A stretch of 53,564 nt of DNA from contig JAFIFJ010000075.1 of NCBI GenBank assembly GCA_020832085.1, positions 1 through 53,564 of the forward strand. Reading direction: 5' to 3'. The position numbers and the translations under genes are program-made. The notes under the pieces are model-generated. The model saw nothing but the letters and a program-made list of their open reading frames with translations. It was not told the DNA's origin and did not search any database. Position 1 is the first letter of the stretch; each line of letters begins with the position of its first letter. This DNA is from Gammaproteobacteria bacterium (GTDB taxonomy: Bacteria; Pseudomonadota; Gammaproteobacteria; Pseudomonadales; Azotimanducaceae). Below, one piece after another: positions 28,052-35,927 of the stretch.

Positions 28052-28411
28052 TCAGGCAGCCAGGGCCTGCTTCGCCTGTTCCACCAGCTTGCCAAAGGCC
28101 GCTTTCTCGTCGATGGCGAGACCAGCGAGGATCTTGCGATCCACTTCGATGTTGGCCTTGTGCAAGCCATCCATGAAACGGCTGTAGGACAGACCGTGCT
28201 CCCGCGCGCCGGCGTTGATCCGTTGGATCCACAGGGCCCGAAACTGGCGCTTGCGCACTCGCCGGTCGCGATAGGCGTACTGGCCGGCCTTGGTGACCGC
28301 CTGCTTCGCTGTCCGAAGGGTACGACTGCGGGCACCGTAGTAACCCTTGGCCGCCTTGAGGATCTTCTTCCGCCGCGCGCGGGACGCGACGCTGCGCTTG
28401 ACTCGTGCCAT
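28052..28411 (-). CDS. rplT: 50S ribosomal protein L20
   Basis: 119 aa. [20 protein letters not shown] and [20 protein letters not shown], then [20 protein letters not shown], are the invariant L20 sequence. It binds 23S rRNA early in assembly and in gammaproteobacteria also represses its own operon through the rpmI leader. It follows rpmI closely. Confidence 0.98.
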   Translation of the reverse strand: MARVKRSVASRARRKKILKAAKGYYGARSRTLRTAKQAVTKAGQYAYRDRRVRKRQFRALWIQRINAGAREHGLSYSRFMDGLHKANIEVDRKILAGLAIDEKAAFGKLVEQAKQALAA

Positions 28412-28454
28412 GACCTTCCTTCCTCTCTAGATTCGCAGTGGGCTGTCGGGACCG

Positions 28455-28652
28455 TTAGCGGTCCATCGGCAACATGCGCTTGATGAGTTTCACATCCGCC
28501 TCGTGAACGTCCTTGAGACCGCGCAGATGGCGCTTCCTCTTGGTGCTCTTCTTGGTGAGGATGTGATTACGGAAGGCCTGCCGGTGTTTGAACCCGGAAC
28601 CTGTTTTCTTGAAGCGTTTGGCCGCTCCACGATTCGTCTTCATTTTCGGCAT
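28455..28652 (-). CDS. rpmI: 50S ribosomal protein L35
   Basis: 65 aa from ATG 28652 ([20 protein letters not shown]), with GGAG seven bases upstream and the exact family length; a longer frame that starts in the leader region is rejected. The sequence is highly basic, with [20 protein letters not shown] in the middle. Confidence 0.97.
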   Translation of the reverse strand: MPKMKTNRGAAKRFKKTGSGFKHRQAFRNHILTKKSTKRKRHLRGLKDVHEADVKLIKRMLPMDR

Positions 28653-28810
28653 GATGCATCTCCGCATTGTGCTTGCCAGTGAGCGCCTTGGGCGCTCGTG
28701 ATTGGCCGGTTTCCCCGGCCACTTGGGGTCGGACGGATGCGGTGTGCCCGTCCCAACGCCCTTGGAAGCCCTGCCCGGCTGACGCTGCAGCCTTCGCCTG
28801 CTTCCCAACT

Positions 28811-28849
28811 GCTGCGGCCGGTGGAGCCTGAAGCTCGACCGGCCGCAGC
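28811..28849 (-). promoter_or_regulatory. Strong hairpin in the infC-rpmI leader
   Basis: Perfect 12-bp arms GCTGCGGCCGGT (28811-28822) and ACCGGCCGCAGC (28838-28849) around a 15-nt loop, inside the 240-nt infC-rpmI gap. In E. coli this gap carries the L20-binding leader that regulates rpmI-rplT. There is no T-tract, so a simple terminator is less likely. L20 binding here is inference. Confidence 0.55.
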
Positions 28850-28892
28850 GGATTACTTGTGAGCCGTCCTGTCCGCGTCGCCGCGGGGGGCG

Positions 28893-29438
28893 CTACTTCT
28901 TGCGCGACTTCGGGGCCAAGATCATGGTCATCTGGCGCCCTTCCATCTTCGGCTCCGACTCGACGGTGGCCATCTCTTCGAGATCGTCACGCACCCGGTG
29001 CATGAGATCGAGGCCGAGATCCTGGTGCAGCATCTCCCGTCCGCGGAAGCGCAAAGTCACCTTGGCCTTGTCACCTTCTTCGAGGAAGCGGCGGATGTTG
29101 CGCAGCTTCACCTGATAATCCGCCTCCTCCGTGCCGGGGCGGAACTTCATTTCCTTGAGCTGCGTCTGCTTCTGCTTCTTCTTCTGCAGATTGCGCTCTT
29201 TCTTGAGGTCGAAGACGTGTTTGCCGTAGTCCATGATCCGGCAAACCGGTGGATCCGCGTCCGCAGCCATCAGGACGAGATCGAGCTCCTTGGCCCGCGC
29301 TCGTTCGAGTGCTTCAGCCGTCGGAACGATGCCGATCTGCTCCCCCTCGACATCAATCAGTCGAACTTCGGTGGCGACGATGGCGTCATTGATGGTGGCG
29401 CGCTTGGACTGCGTCTGGCCCTGACTTCCTCGCTTGAT
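28893..29438 (-). CDS. infC: Translation initiation factor IF-3, non-standard AUC start
   Basis: 181 aa when started at ATC 29438 (reads [20 protein letters not shown]); E. coli IF-3 has 180. GGAG lies eight bases before this ATC. The ATG at 29516 would add 26 residues without family similarity. infC is known for rare AUU starts that allow IF-3 to repress itself, so a rare start is expected. The N-domain runs [20 protein letters not shown], the lysine-rich linker [20 protein letters not shown], and the C-domain [20 protein letters not shown]. thrS, the usual upstream neighbour, is absent here. Confidence 0.93.
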   Translation of the reverse strand: MKRGSQGQTQSKRATINDAIVATEVRLIDVEGEQIGIVPTAEALERARAKELDLVLMAADADPPVCRIMDYGKHVFDLKKERNLQKKKQKQTQLKEMKFRPGTEEADYQVKLRNIRRFLEEGDKAKVTLRFRGREMLHQDLGLDLMHRVRDDLEEMATVESEPKMEGRQMTMILAPKSRKK

Positions 29439-29685
29439 GTTGCGATCTCCGACCGGATAACGAAAGTCACGGCGACCACCCTCCGTCCCCTGACGGTAGG
29501 AGCCCGCTTGTGACACTTGGCGCGTGGGACGTGACCGTCTTCGCGTGTCGCGATTCTAGATGCGGAGGCAGCCGGAGGCAAGCACTGCCGGCACCCTAAT
29601 CGTCATCCGAACTGCACACAGGTCAACCACTTAGCGCCTCGACCTGCCCTCTTCGGGTGGCCAGGGACTGTCGCTTCCAGAAACG

Positions 29686-29711
29686 AAAAGGGCCTCCGTG
29701 CCGGGAGGCCC
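29686..29711 (-). terminator. Rho-independent terminator after tRNA-Val
   Basis: On the minus strand GGGCCTCC and GGAGGCCC form an eight-pair stem with a short loop, followed by TTTTCGTTT. It begins about ten bases after the tRNA-Val CCA end. Confidence 0.85.
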
Positions 29712-29720
29712 TCCTGGTGT

Positions 29721-29797
29721 TGGTAGGCGCGATTGGATTCGAACCAACGACCCCCACCATGTCAAGGTGGTGCTCTAACCAACTGAGCTACGCGCCT
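29721..29797 (-). tRNA. tRNA-Val (GAC anticodon)
   Basis: 77 nt. Acceptor arms AGGCGCG and CGCGCCT, discriminator A, encoded CCA. The anticodon stem is CCACC/GGTGG with loop TTGACAT, anticodon GAC. The D arm contains GCTCAGTTGGTTAGAGC and the T loop is TTCGAAT. Confidence 0.97.
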
Positions 29798-29888
29798 GCG
29801 GTCGTCCCCGGGGAGCCAGCAATCCAGGCCCGGACCCGCGAAGGAGCGCGAGTATAGCGATGCCGCCTGGACGCGGCAATAACGACCC

Positions 29889-30067
29889 ACCCAAATACTG
29901 GACATCCAGAAAATTTCCTGGACGTCCCGTATTTCGGTCAGGGCCCCTGACCAAAAGCGGGACGACGAGGTCCGATCCGGGCGCCAGCGCCGCCCTCCCC
30001 CGGCCCAATGTTGGACATCCGGTCACTTTTGTGGATGTCCAATCATTTTGTGGATGTCCACTACTTG
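29889..30067. repeat. 19-bp mosaic repeat, cluster F, with an extra central palindrome
   Basis: Cores: TGGACATCCA at 29899, variant TGGACGTCCC at 29919, TGGACATCCG at 30012, and inverted TGGATGTCCA at 30032 and 30051 (19 apart). ACCCAAATAC marks the left end, and the right end reads CACTACTTGG. Between the two halves, 29923-29964 is a separate palindrome: CGTCCCG and CGGGACG outside, GGTCAGGG and CCCTGACC inside. It lies between tRNA-Val and the end of uvrB. Confidence 0.88.
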
Positions 30068-30081
30068 GAGGGTTGAGGGGG

Positions 30082-32118
30082 TCAGCTGGCGAGGAGGAGG
30101 CGTTCGCGGAGGTTCTGGAGTTCGTCGCGCAGCGCGGCGGCCTGTTCGAACTCGAGGTTGCGGGCGTGCTCGAACATCTGCTCCTCGAGCCGGGCAATCT
30201 CCTTGCCGAGGTCTGCGGGCTCGACAGAGATGGGGGCGGCGCGGCCGTATCCTCCGCGGCGGTCCGCGACCTTCTTCTGGCCGCGCTTGCCCGCGGCTGT
30301 ACCCGGTGCGCTGCGGCCGGCCTCCATGACATCGCCGATGGCCTTGCGGATGGTTACCGGCGTGATGCCGTGGGCCTCGTTGTGGGCAATCTGCTTGGCG
30401 CGGCGGCGATCGGTCTCGTCGATGGCCCGGCGCATGGAGTCGGTCATGCGGTCGGCGTAGAGCAGCGCCCGCCCTCGCAGATTGCGCGCCGCCCGGCCGA
30501 TGGTCTGGATCAGCGAGCGCTCGGCCCGCAGGAAGCCCTCCTTGTCCGCATCGAGGATGGCGACCAAGGCCACCTCGGGCATGTCGAGGCCCTCCCGCAG
30601 CAGGTTGATGCCCACCAGCACGTCGAAGACCCCACCGCGCAGGTCGCGGATGATCTCGTAGCGTTCCACGGTTTCGATATCGGAATGCAGGTAGCGGACC
30701 CGCACGCCGCGCTCGTCGAGGAACTCGGTGAGATCCTCCGCCATGCGCTTGGTGAGCGTGGTCACCAGGACCCGATCGCCCTGCTCCACCGCCAGCTTGA
30801 TCTCGCCGAGCAGGTCGTCCACCTGACTGGTGGCCGGGCGAATCTCCACCGCGGGGTCCACGAGGCCGGTGGGACGCACGACCTGCTCGACCACCTGGCC
30901 GGCCTTTTCGGCCTCGTAGTTGCCGGGGGTCGCCGACACGAAGATGGCCTGGGGGCAGAGCTGCTCCCATTCGTCGAAACGCAGGGGGCGGTTGTCCAGG
31001 GCCGACGGCAGCCGGAAACCGTACTCCACCAGGGTCTCCTTGCGGGACCGGTCACCCTTGTACATGCCGCCGACCTGGGGAACGGTGACATGGGATTCGT
31101 CGATCACCAGCAGCGCATTACTCGGCAGGTAGTCGAACAGCGTCGGGGGCGGCTCACCCTGCTCCCGCCCCGAGAGATATCGGGAGTAGTTCTCGATGCC
31201 GGAGCAGTAGCCGAGCTCGGCGATCATCTCGAGGTCGAAGCGGGTGCGCTGTTCGAGGCGCTGGGCCTCAACCAGCTTGTCCCGCTCCCGCAGCCACTCC
31301 AGCCGGTCGGCGAGCTCGAGCTTGATGTCGTCGAGCACGGCCAGGATGCGCTCCCGCGGCGTCACGTAATGGGTCTTGGGATAGATGGTGTAGCGCGGCA
31401 CTTTGCGCAGCACTTCGCCGGTCAGCGGATCAAACAGGGAGATCTGCTCGATCTCGTCGTCGAACAGCTCCAGCCGCACGCCCTCGCGCTCGGATTCCGC
31501 CGGATGCACGTCGATGACATCGCCCCGGACGCGATAGGTGCCACGCTGAAACACCATGTCGTTGCGGGTGTACTGCATGTCCGCCAGCCGCCGCAGAATC
31601 TGGCGCTGGTCCATGCGATCGCCGCGGTCGAGGTGCAGCACCATCTTCAGGTAGGAGGCCGGATCACCGAGGCCGTAGATGGCGGACACCGAGGCGACGA
31701 TGATACTGTCGCGCTCCTCGAGCAGGGCCTTGGTGGCCGACAGCCGCATCTGCTCGATGTGGTCGTTGATGCTGGCGTCCTTCTCGATGTAGGTATCCGA
31801 CGAGGGGACGTACGCCTCGGGCTGATAGTAGTCGTAGTAGGAAACGAAGTACTCGACTGAACTGTCTGGAAAGAAGCCCCGGAACTCTCCGTAGAGCTGG
31901 GCCGCCAGAGTCTTGTTGGGCGCCAGTACCAGCGTTGGCCGCTGCACCTGCTCGATGACCTTGGCGATGGTGTAAGTCTTGCCGGACCCGGTGACGCCGA
32001 GCAGCGTCTGGTGCGACAGGCCGTCACGCAACCCACGAATGAGCTGCTCGATGGCCACAGGCTGGTCGCCTGCGGGCTCGAAGTTGGCATGGACTCGGAA
32101 GCGTGCTGCTGCCTGCAT
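30082..32118 (-). CDS. uvrB: UvrABC system protein B
   Basis: 678-aa helicase-like DNA damage-loading protein of nucleotide excision repair. ATG 32118 ([20 protein letters not shown]) gives the family length; an ATG at 32205 would add an unlikely leader. Walker A is [15 protein letters not shown] near 42. The damage-probing beta-hairpin is [20 protein letters not shown], the DEAD-like box [13 protein letters not shown], motif [13 protein letters not shown]. The C-terminal UVR domain ([20 protein letters not shown]) binds UvrA/UvrC. Confidence 0.98.
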   Translation of the reverse strand: MQAAARFRVHANFEPAGDQPVAIEQLIRGLRDGLSHQTLLGVTGSGKTYTIAKVIEQVQRPTLVLAPNKTLAAQLYGEFRGFFPDSSVEYFVSYYDYYQPEAYVPSSDTYIEKDASINDHIEQMRLSATKALLEERDSIIVASVSAIYGLGDPASYLKMVLHLDRGDRMDQRQILRRLADMQYTRNDMVFQRGTYRVRGDVIDVHPAESEREGVRLELFDDEIEQISLFDPLTGEVLRKVPRYTIYPKTHYVTPRERILAVLDDIKLELADRLEWLRERDKLVEAQRLEQRTRFDLEMIAELGYCSGIENYSRYLSGREQGEPPPTLFDYLPSNALLVIDESHVTVPQVGGMYKGDRSRKETLVEYGFRLPSALDNRPLRFDEWEQLCPQAIFVSATPGNYEAEKAGQVVEQVVRPTGLVDPAVEIRPATSQVDDLLGEIKLAVEQGDRVLVTTLTKRMAEDLTEFLDERGVRVRYLHSDIETVERYEIIRDLRGGVFDVLVGINLLREGLDMPEVALVAILDADKEGFLRAERSLIQTIGRAARNLRGRALLYADRMTDSMRRAIDETDRRRAKQIAHNEAHGITPVTIRKAIGDVMEAGRSAPGTAAGKRGQKKVADRRGGYGRAAPISVEPADLGKEIARLEEQMFEHARNLEFEQAAALRDELQNLRERLLLAS

Positions 32119-32322
32119 CGGCGGCCTCGCGTGCTGCTTGGGGCGATAGGAACTGCCGGCGGCGGAGCATAACACGTCGCCCCCCGCCCCGAGACACCGT
32201 TCCAAACCATTGATAGATAAAGCAATTTATTGCAGAGCCCGGAAAACGCCGCGGCCCTTGCAAATCCCGGGGCGAACCTTAAACTACGCCCCCGTCGCCG
32301 CCCACGCCGGCGCCGACGCTAT

Positions 32323-32398
32323 TCCGCCTTAGCTCAGTTGGTAGAGCAGCTGACTGTTAATCAGCGGGTCGCTGGTTCGAGCCCAGCAGGCGGAGCCA
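32323..32398 (+). tRNA. tRNA-Asn (GTT anticodon)
   Basis: 76 nt. Acceptor arms TCCGCCT and AGGCGGA, discriminator G, encoded CCA. Anticodon stem CTGA/TCAG with loop containing TGTTAAT places GTT at 34-36. The D arm contains GCTCAGTTGGTAGAGC and the T loop is TTCGAGC. Confidence 0.97.
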
Positions 32399-32403
32399 AA
32401 TCC

Positions 32404-32436
32404 AAGGGCCTGGTCTTCCAGGCCCTTGTCGTTTCC
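32404..32436 (+). terminator. Rho-independent terminator after tRNA-Asn
   Basis: A ten-pair stem AAGGGCCTGG/CCAGGCCCTT (32404-32413 and 32418-32427) with loop TCTT is followed by GTCGTTT. It lies six bases after the CCA end. Confidence 0.88.
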
Positions 32437-32463
32437 GGCCTCGAATCCGCCCCTCCTCAATTG

Positions 32464-32516
32464 TGGACAGCCACAAAAGTATTGGACATCCAGAAAAGTT
32501 CTGGACATCCAGGAGT
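32464..32516. repeat. 19-bp mosaic repeat, cluster G, upstream of the transposase gene
   Basis: Three forward cores exactly 19 nt apart: TGGACAGCCA at 32464, TGGACATCCA at 32483 and 32502. It begins about 37 bp after the tRNA-Asn terminator stem and ends about 150 bp before the RAYT-like start. No inverted half. Confidence 0.92.
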
Positions 32517-32666
32517 TGAGCCGGCTCCCGCCCGCTGACCGCAAGCCCATGCTCAATGGGCCGCTGCAGACATCGGCGATGTCGGACACGACACAGGGAC
32601 AGCATCCCACACAGCTTTCAGCCCCAGCCGCTAACGCAGCCTGACCCGCTGCCCCATGCTGTGTGC

Positions 32667-33641
32667 ATGACCAGACCACGCGCCCATGTCTTCGACCCCC
32701 TGAACGTTGCGGCCTACCACTGCTGCTCACGCTGCGTTCGCGGCGCCATGCTCTGCGGTACCGACGCCGTCGTCTCCGGTCCGCTGGCAAAGCGGCGGGA
32801 CTGGATCGAGAGCCGGATCTTCGACCTCTGCGAGAGTTTCGCCGTCGGCCTCCATGCCTGGGCCATCATGGGCAACCACCACCATCTGGTGCTGGTGGTC
32901 GACCCTCAACTGCCTCAATCCTGGACCAGCCTGGAGGTGGCTCAGCGATGGTGCCGACTGACGCGTATGCCCGGGTCGATCAAGGATCCGCAGCGGTTCG
33001 AGTGCGAAGTGACCAACCTGCTCATGAACACGCAGCGGTTGGAGGACATGCGCCAGCGCCTGGGGTCTCTGAGTTGGTTCATGAGTGCGTTGAATGAAGG
33101 CATCGCCCGGCGCGCCAACCTCGAAGACGGCTGCAAGGGTCGGTTCTGGCAAGGCCGCTTCGACTGCCAGAAGCTGCTGGAAGAGACCGCGATGCTCGCA
33201 GCCATGGCCTACGCCGACCTGAATCCGATCCGGGCGGGCGTCGCAATGGAGCTTCATGACAGCCGCTACACCGGCATCCATCGACGGCTCGGTCAGCTCG
33301 CCAGCAGGGAGGTGGCCGCCGACGCTCCGCTCAAAGCCCTGGCGGGACCAGTGGACAGCCACACGCCCGATCTGTGCATCCGGCAGTACGTCGGTCTGGT
33401 GGATTGGACGGGCCGGCAGCAGCGCTCCGGGAAGGCAGCGATCCACGCCGCGGCTCCGCCAGCGCTGGCTCGCATCAACTGCGAGCCGGCCGCGTGGTTG
33501 GAGCTCAGCGCCAGCATCCAGACCCGCTTCGCCTCCGCCGTCGGGTCGGAGAAAGCGCTGACTGCCCGCGCGCGCAGTCAGAACCTGTCCTGGCTACGGG
33601 GCATCCGCCTGGCACGGGAACTGAAGCCCTCTTCGGAGTGA
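32667..33641 (+). CDS. REP-associated tyrosine transposase (RAYT/Y1_Tnp family)
   Basis: About 324 aa from ATG 32667 (MTRPRAHVFDPLNVAAYHCC); GTG 32661 is an alternative, and no strong ribosome site is visible. The single-strand DNA nuclease core is complete: SRCVRGAMLCG, then MGNHHHLVLVVD, in which H71-x-H73 is the metal-binding HUH pair, and MAYADLNPIRAGVAM, in which Y182 is the expected nucleophile. GRFWQGRFDCQKLLEE is typical of this branch. There are no terminal IS ends, as expected for a domesticated RAYT. By family, it binds and cuts REP hairpins. Which of the two repeat families here it handles is unknown. Confidence 0.88.
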   Translation: MTRPRAHVFDPLNVAAYHCCSRCVRGAMLCGTDAVVSGPLAKRRDWIESRIFDLCESFAVGLHAWAIMGNHHHLVLVVDPQLPQSWTSLEVAQRWCRLTRMPGSIKDPQRFECEVTNLLMNTQRLEDMRQRLGSLSWFMSALNEGIARRANLEDGCKGRFWQGRFDCQKLLEETAMLAAMAYADLNPIRAGVAMELHDSRYTGIHRRLGQLASREVAADAPLKALAGPVDSHTPDLCIRQYVGLVDWTGRQQRSGKAAIHAAAPPALARINCEPAAWLELSASIQTRFASAVGSEKALTARARSQNLSWLRGIRLARELKPSSE

Positions 33642-33750
33642 CGGGGCAGGCCAGCGGCCCCGCAACTCCAGGAAACAGCCGAGTTCTGCTCCGGGCAACG
33701 GATATGTGAAGCCCCGGTGATCGCCCAGGGCTTCGACCCGATGACGCAAT

Positions 33751-35001
33751 TCAGTCCAGAGCGTCCGCTGCCGCCATCAGCGCCTCCATTGACGCCGCAT
33801 CAGGATGGCCGTCCGCCACCACACCGATCGAACGCTGGAACTGGCTCAATGCGGCGCGAGTCGCCGGGCCGAAAATGCCATCCGCCGCACCAGCATCAAA
33901 CCCGAGCTGGTTGAGCTGCTCCTGCAGGCTCCGAACGTCGTCCCGCGCCAGGGCCTGGGCATCGGCCGGCGGCGGTCGCCTCAAGGGTGGTGCGCCGGCA
34001 ATGCGGTCGGCCAGGTGACCAACGGCCAGGGCAAAGAACTCGGAACGGTTCCAGCGCATGATGACTTCGAAGTTGTCATAGACCAGAAACGCCGGGCCCT
34101 GATGGCCTGACGGCACCAGCAGCGATGCTTCGATATCGAGCGCCGGCAGTGCCTGCCCGTCCGCCATCATCACCCCGCGCTCACGCCAGCTGCGCAGGGG
34201 ATACTTCTGATTGCGGCCGGCCAATTCGTAAGGGAAGCCATCGGGCAGTCGGACCTCCCGCCCCCACCGCAGGCCCGGCTCCCAACCGATGCCGCGCAGG
34301 AAATTGCCGGCAGACGCCATGGCATCAGGGATACTGCCCCAGAGATCCCGTCGACCACTGCCGTCGCCGTCCACGGCGTAACGCAGGAAAACGGAGGGCA
34401 TGAACTGGACGTGGCCCATGGCCCCCGCCCAGGATCCGAGCATGCGCTCAGGCGTAATGTCACCTGCATCAATGATTCGCAGGGCGGCGATCAGTTCACC
34501 CGTGAAGTACTCGCTGCGACGCGGATCGCAAGCCAGGGTGGCCAGCGAATCGGGGATGGGCATGTTGCCGAAAAAACTGCCGAAGTTGGTCTCGAGACCC
34601 CAGAACGCCACCAGATAGTGTGGCGGCACACCCGTGTCGTCGAGCACCCGCTGCAGCAACACACGGTGCTCTGCGAGCAGAGCCCGGCCACGCGCTACCC
34701 GGTCTTCGGTCACGCGCCGACCGAAATAATCTGTAAACGTCTGGGTAAACTCCGGCTGCCGGCGATCGAGCTCGATAACCCGGGGCACATACTGCACGGC
34801 GCCGAGCACATTCGTGACCGTCGCCGACGAGATGCCCTCACCCCGGGCGCGCTCCTGCAGGCCCACCACACATTGCCGGAAGTCGTCCTGTTCCGCTTCC
34901 TGCGCCTGAGCGAGGGGCAGCACGCTGATTCCCATGACCGCCAGCGCGAGAAGCTGGCGGGATGTGCGGCCGCGGAGACCCATTCGAGATACCACTGACA
35001 T
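33751..35001 (-). CDS. MltB-type lytic murein transglycosylase with peptidoglycan-binding domain
   Basis: 416 aa from ATG 35001, with GGGAA seven bases upstream; ATG 34983 lacks a site. The signal peptide ends LLALAVMGISVLPLAQAQ-A. The SLT catalytic domain contains LVAFWGLETNFGSFFGNMP, whose glutamate (about residue 130) is the family acid, then GSWAGAMGHVQFMPSVFLRY and FLRGIGWEPGLRWGREV. The C-terminal PG_binding_1 domain is DVRSLQEQLNQLGFDAGAAD and GIFGPATRAALSQFQ. By family, it cleaves the glycan strand to 1,6-anhydro ends in the periplasm. Confidence 0.94.
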   Translation of the reverse strand: MSVVSRMGLRGRTSRQLLALAVMGISVLPLAQAQEAEQDDFRQCVVGLQERARGEGISSATVTNVLGAVQYVPRVIELDRRQPEFTQTFTDYFGRRVTEDRVARGRALLAEHRVLLQRVLDDTGVPPHYLVAFWGLETNFGSFFGNMPIPDSLATLACDPRRSEYFTGELIAALRIIDAGDITPERMLGSWAGAMGHVQFMPSVFLRYAVDGDGSGRRDLWGSIPDAMASAGNFLRGIGWEPGLRWGREVRLPDGFPYELAGRNQKYPLRSWRERGVMMADGQALPALDIEASLLVPSGHQGPAFLVYDNFEVIMRWNRSEFFALAVGHLADRIAGAPPLRRPPPADAQALARDDVRSLQEQLNQLGFDAGAADGIFGPATRAALSQFQRSIGVVADGHPDAASMEALMAAADALD

Positions 35002-35074
35002 CTGTCGATTCCCTGTGAGGCTGAGGCGTTCGAGCCAGCATAGCCGGAGCGCGCCTCCAGAAGCAGCCCGCCAC

Positions 35075-35412
35075 CCAATACTGGACATCCAAGAATCCAG
35101 AAACTGGACATCCAGAAAACTTAGGAGTTCCCCGGCGCTGATCCGAACACCACAAAACAGCTCCCCAACGCTTCCGACTGCGAATTCGCAGAGGGAAATA
35201 TTGGACATCCAAGAACTTTTTCGGATGTCCAATATCTCGGAACCAGGCGGCTCCGGGCCGCGGCGATCGAGCGCATTGTCGGAGCGCTACGGAATTTCTT
35301 GGATGTCCAATACTTTCTTCCAATACTTTCTTGGATGCCCACTAGTTTTATGGGTGTCCAATACTTTCTTGGATGTCCACTTGTTTTGTGGGTGTCCACT
35401 ATTGTTGGGGGC
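35075..35412. repeat. 19-bp mosaic repeat, cluster H (nine cores, three sub-blocks)
   Basis: Forward cores at 35082, 35105 and 35202; inverted cores at 35222 (CGGATGTCCA), 35300, 35332 (TGGATGCCCA), 35351, 35370 and 35389. The last four are exactly 19 nt apart. The left end has CACCCAATAC and the right end CCACTATTGTTGGG, matching the usual tags. The pair 35202/35222 is a compact hairpin around AAGAACTTTTT. It fills the gap between the mltB-type start and the mvaT stop. Confidence 0.93.
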
Positions 35413-35462
35413 GGTCGGCCTTCCGTGGCCGGTGGGTTGCGTGGGGTGGGGTGAAGGGGTGA

Positions 35463-35819
35463 TCAGCGGACCCAGCTTTCCACTTCTTCGGAGCCGTGCT
35501 CGGCCTTCCAGGCTTTGAGGACGTTGTGGTTGCCGCCCCGGGTCTGAATCTTCTCGCCGGTGTGGGGATTGATGTAGGTCTTGAGCTTGCGCTTCTTGCG
35601 GGTCGAGGTGGGGGCCGCCTTGACGCCCTTCGCAGCCCGGCCCTTGGTGGGCTTCGGCAGGTCGCTCATGGTCTTGCCGTGCTTCTTGAGCAGATTCTCC
35701 AAGTCCTGCAGGAAGGCCAGTTCCTTCTGGACCACTTTGCTCTTCTTCATCTGATCAAGCTCCTGCTTGACCTTTTCGTACTCCTCCTGCTTCTTCAGGA
35801 GTTGCGCCACTTTGTCCAT
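35463..35819 (-). CDS. mvaT: MvaT-family H-NS-like nucleoid silencer
   Basis: 118 aa. The N-terminal coiled coil (VAQLLKKQEEYEKVKQELDQ) mediates oligomerisation. The C-terminal DNA-binding part has RKLKTYINPHTGEKIQTRGG, then NHNVLKAWKAEHGSEEVESW, which carries the AT-pincer arrangement of MvaT rather than the classical H-NS hook. GAGG lies eight bases before the ATG. The upstream 60 bp are unusually A+T-rich (AAATAATAAAAG), fitting self-binding. By family, it silences horizontally acquired AT-rich genes. Confidence 0.94.
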   Translation of the reverse strand: MDKVAQLLKKQEEYEKVKQELDQMKKSKVVQKELAFLQDLENLLKKHGKTMSDLPKPTKGRAAKGVKAAPTSTRKKRKLKTYINPHTGEKIQTRGGNHNVLKAWKAEHGSEEVESWVR

Positions 35820-35927
35820 TTCAAGACCTCAGGAAATAATAAAAGATTCGCTCGAAAGCGGGCGCTATTATTTCAGAGTGTCCGCATTTATTAAACTGGG
35901 GATATGACGCCTTCAAATCAGCTTGTC

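Noticed and set aside
35121..35399. Small proteins rich in FVDVQYFCGCP-like sequence, seen in several places
   Set aside because: These are translations of the 19-bp repeat in different frames. They recur with frame and strand, lack ribosome sites, and are not a protein family.
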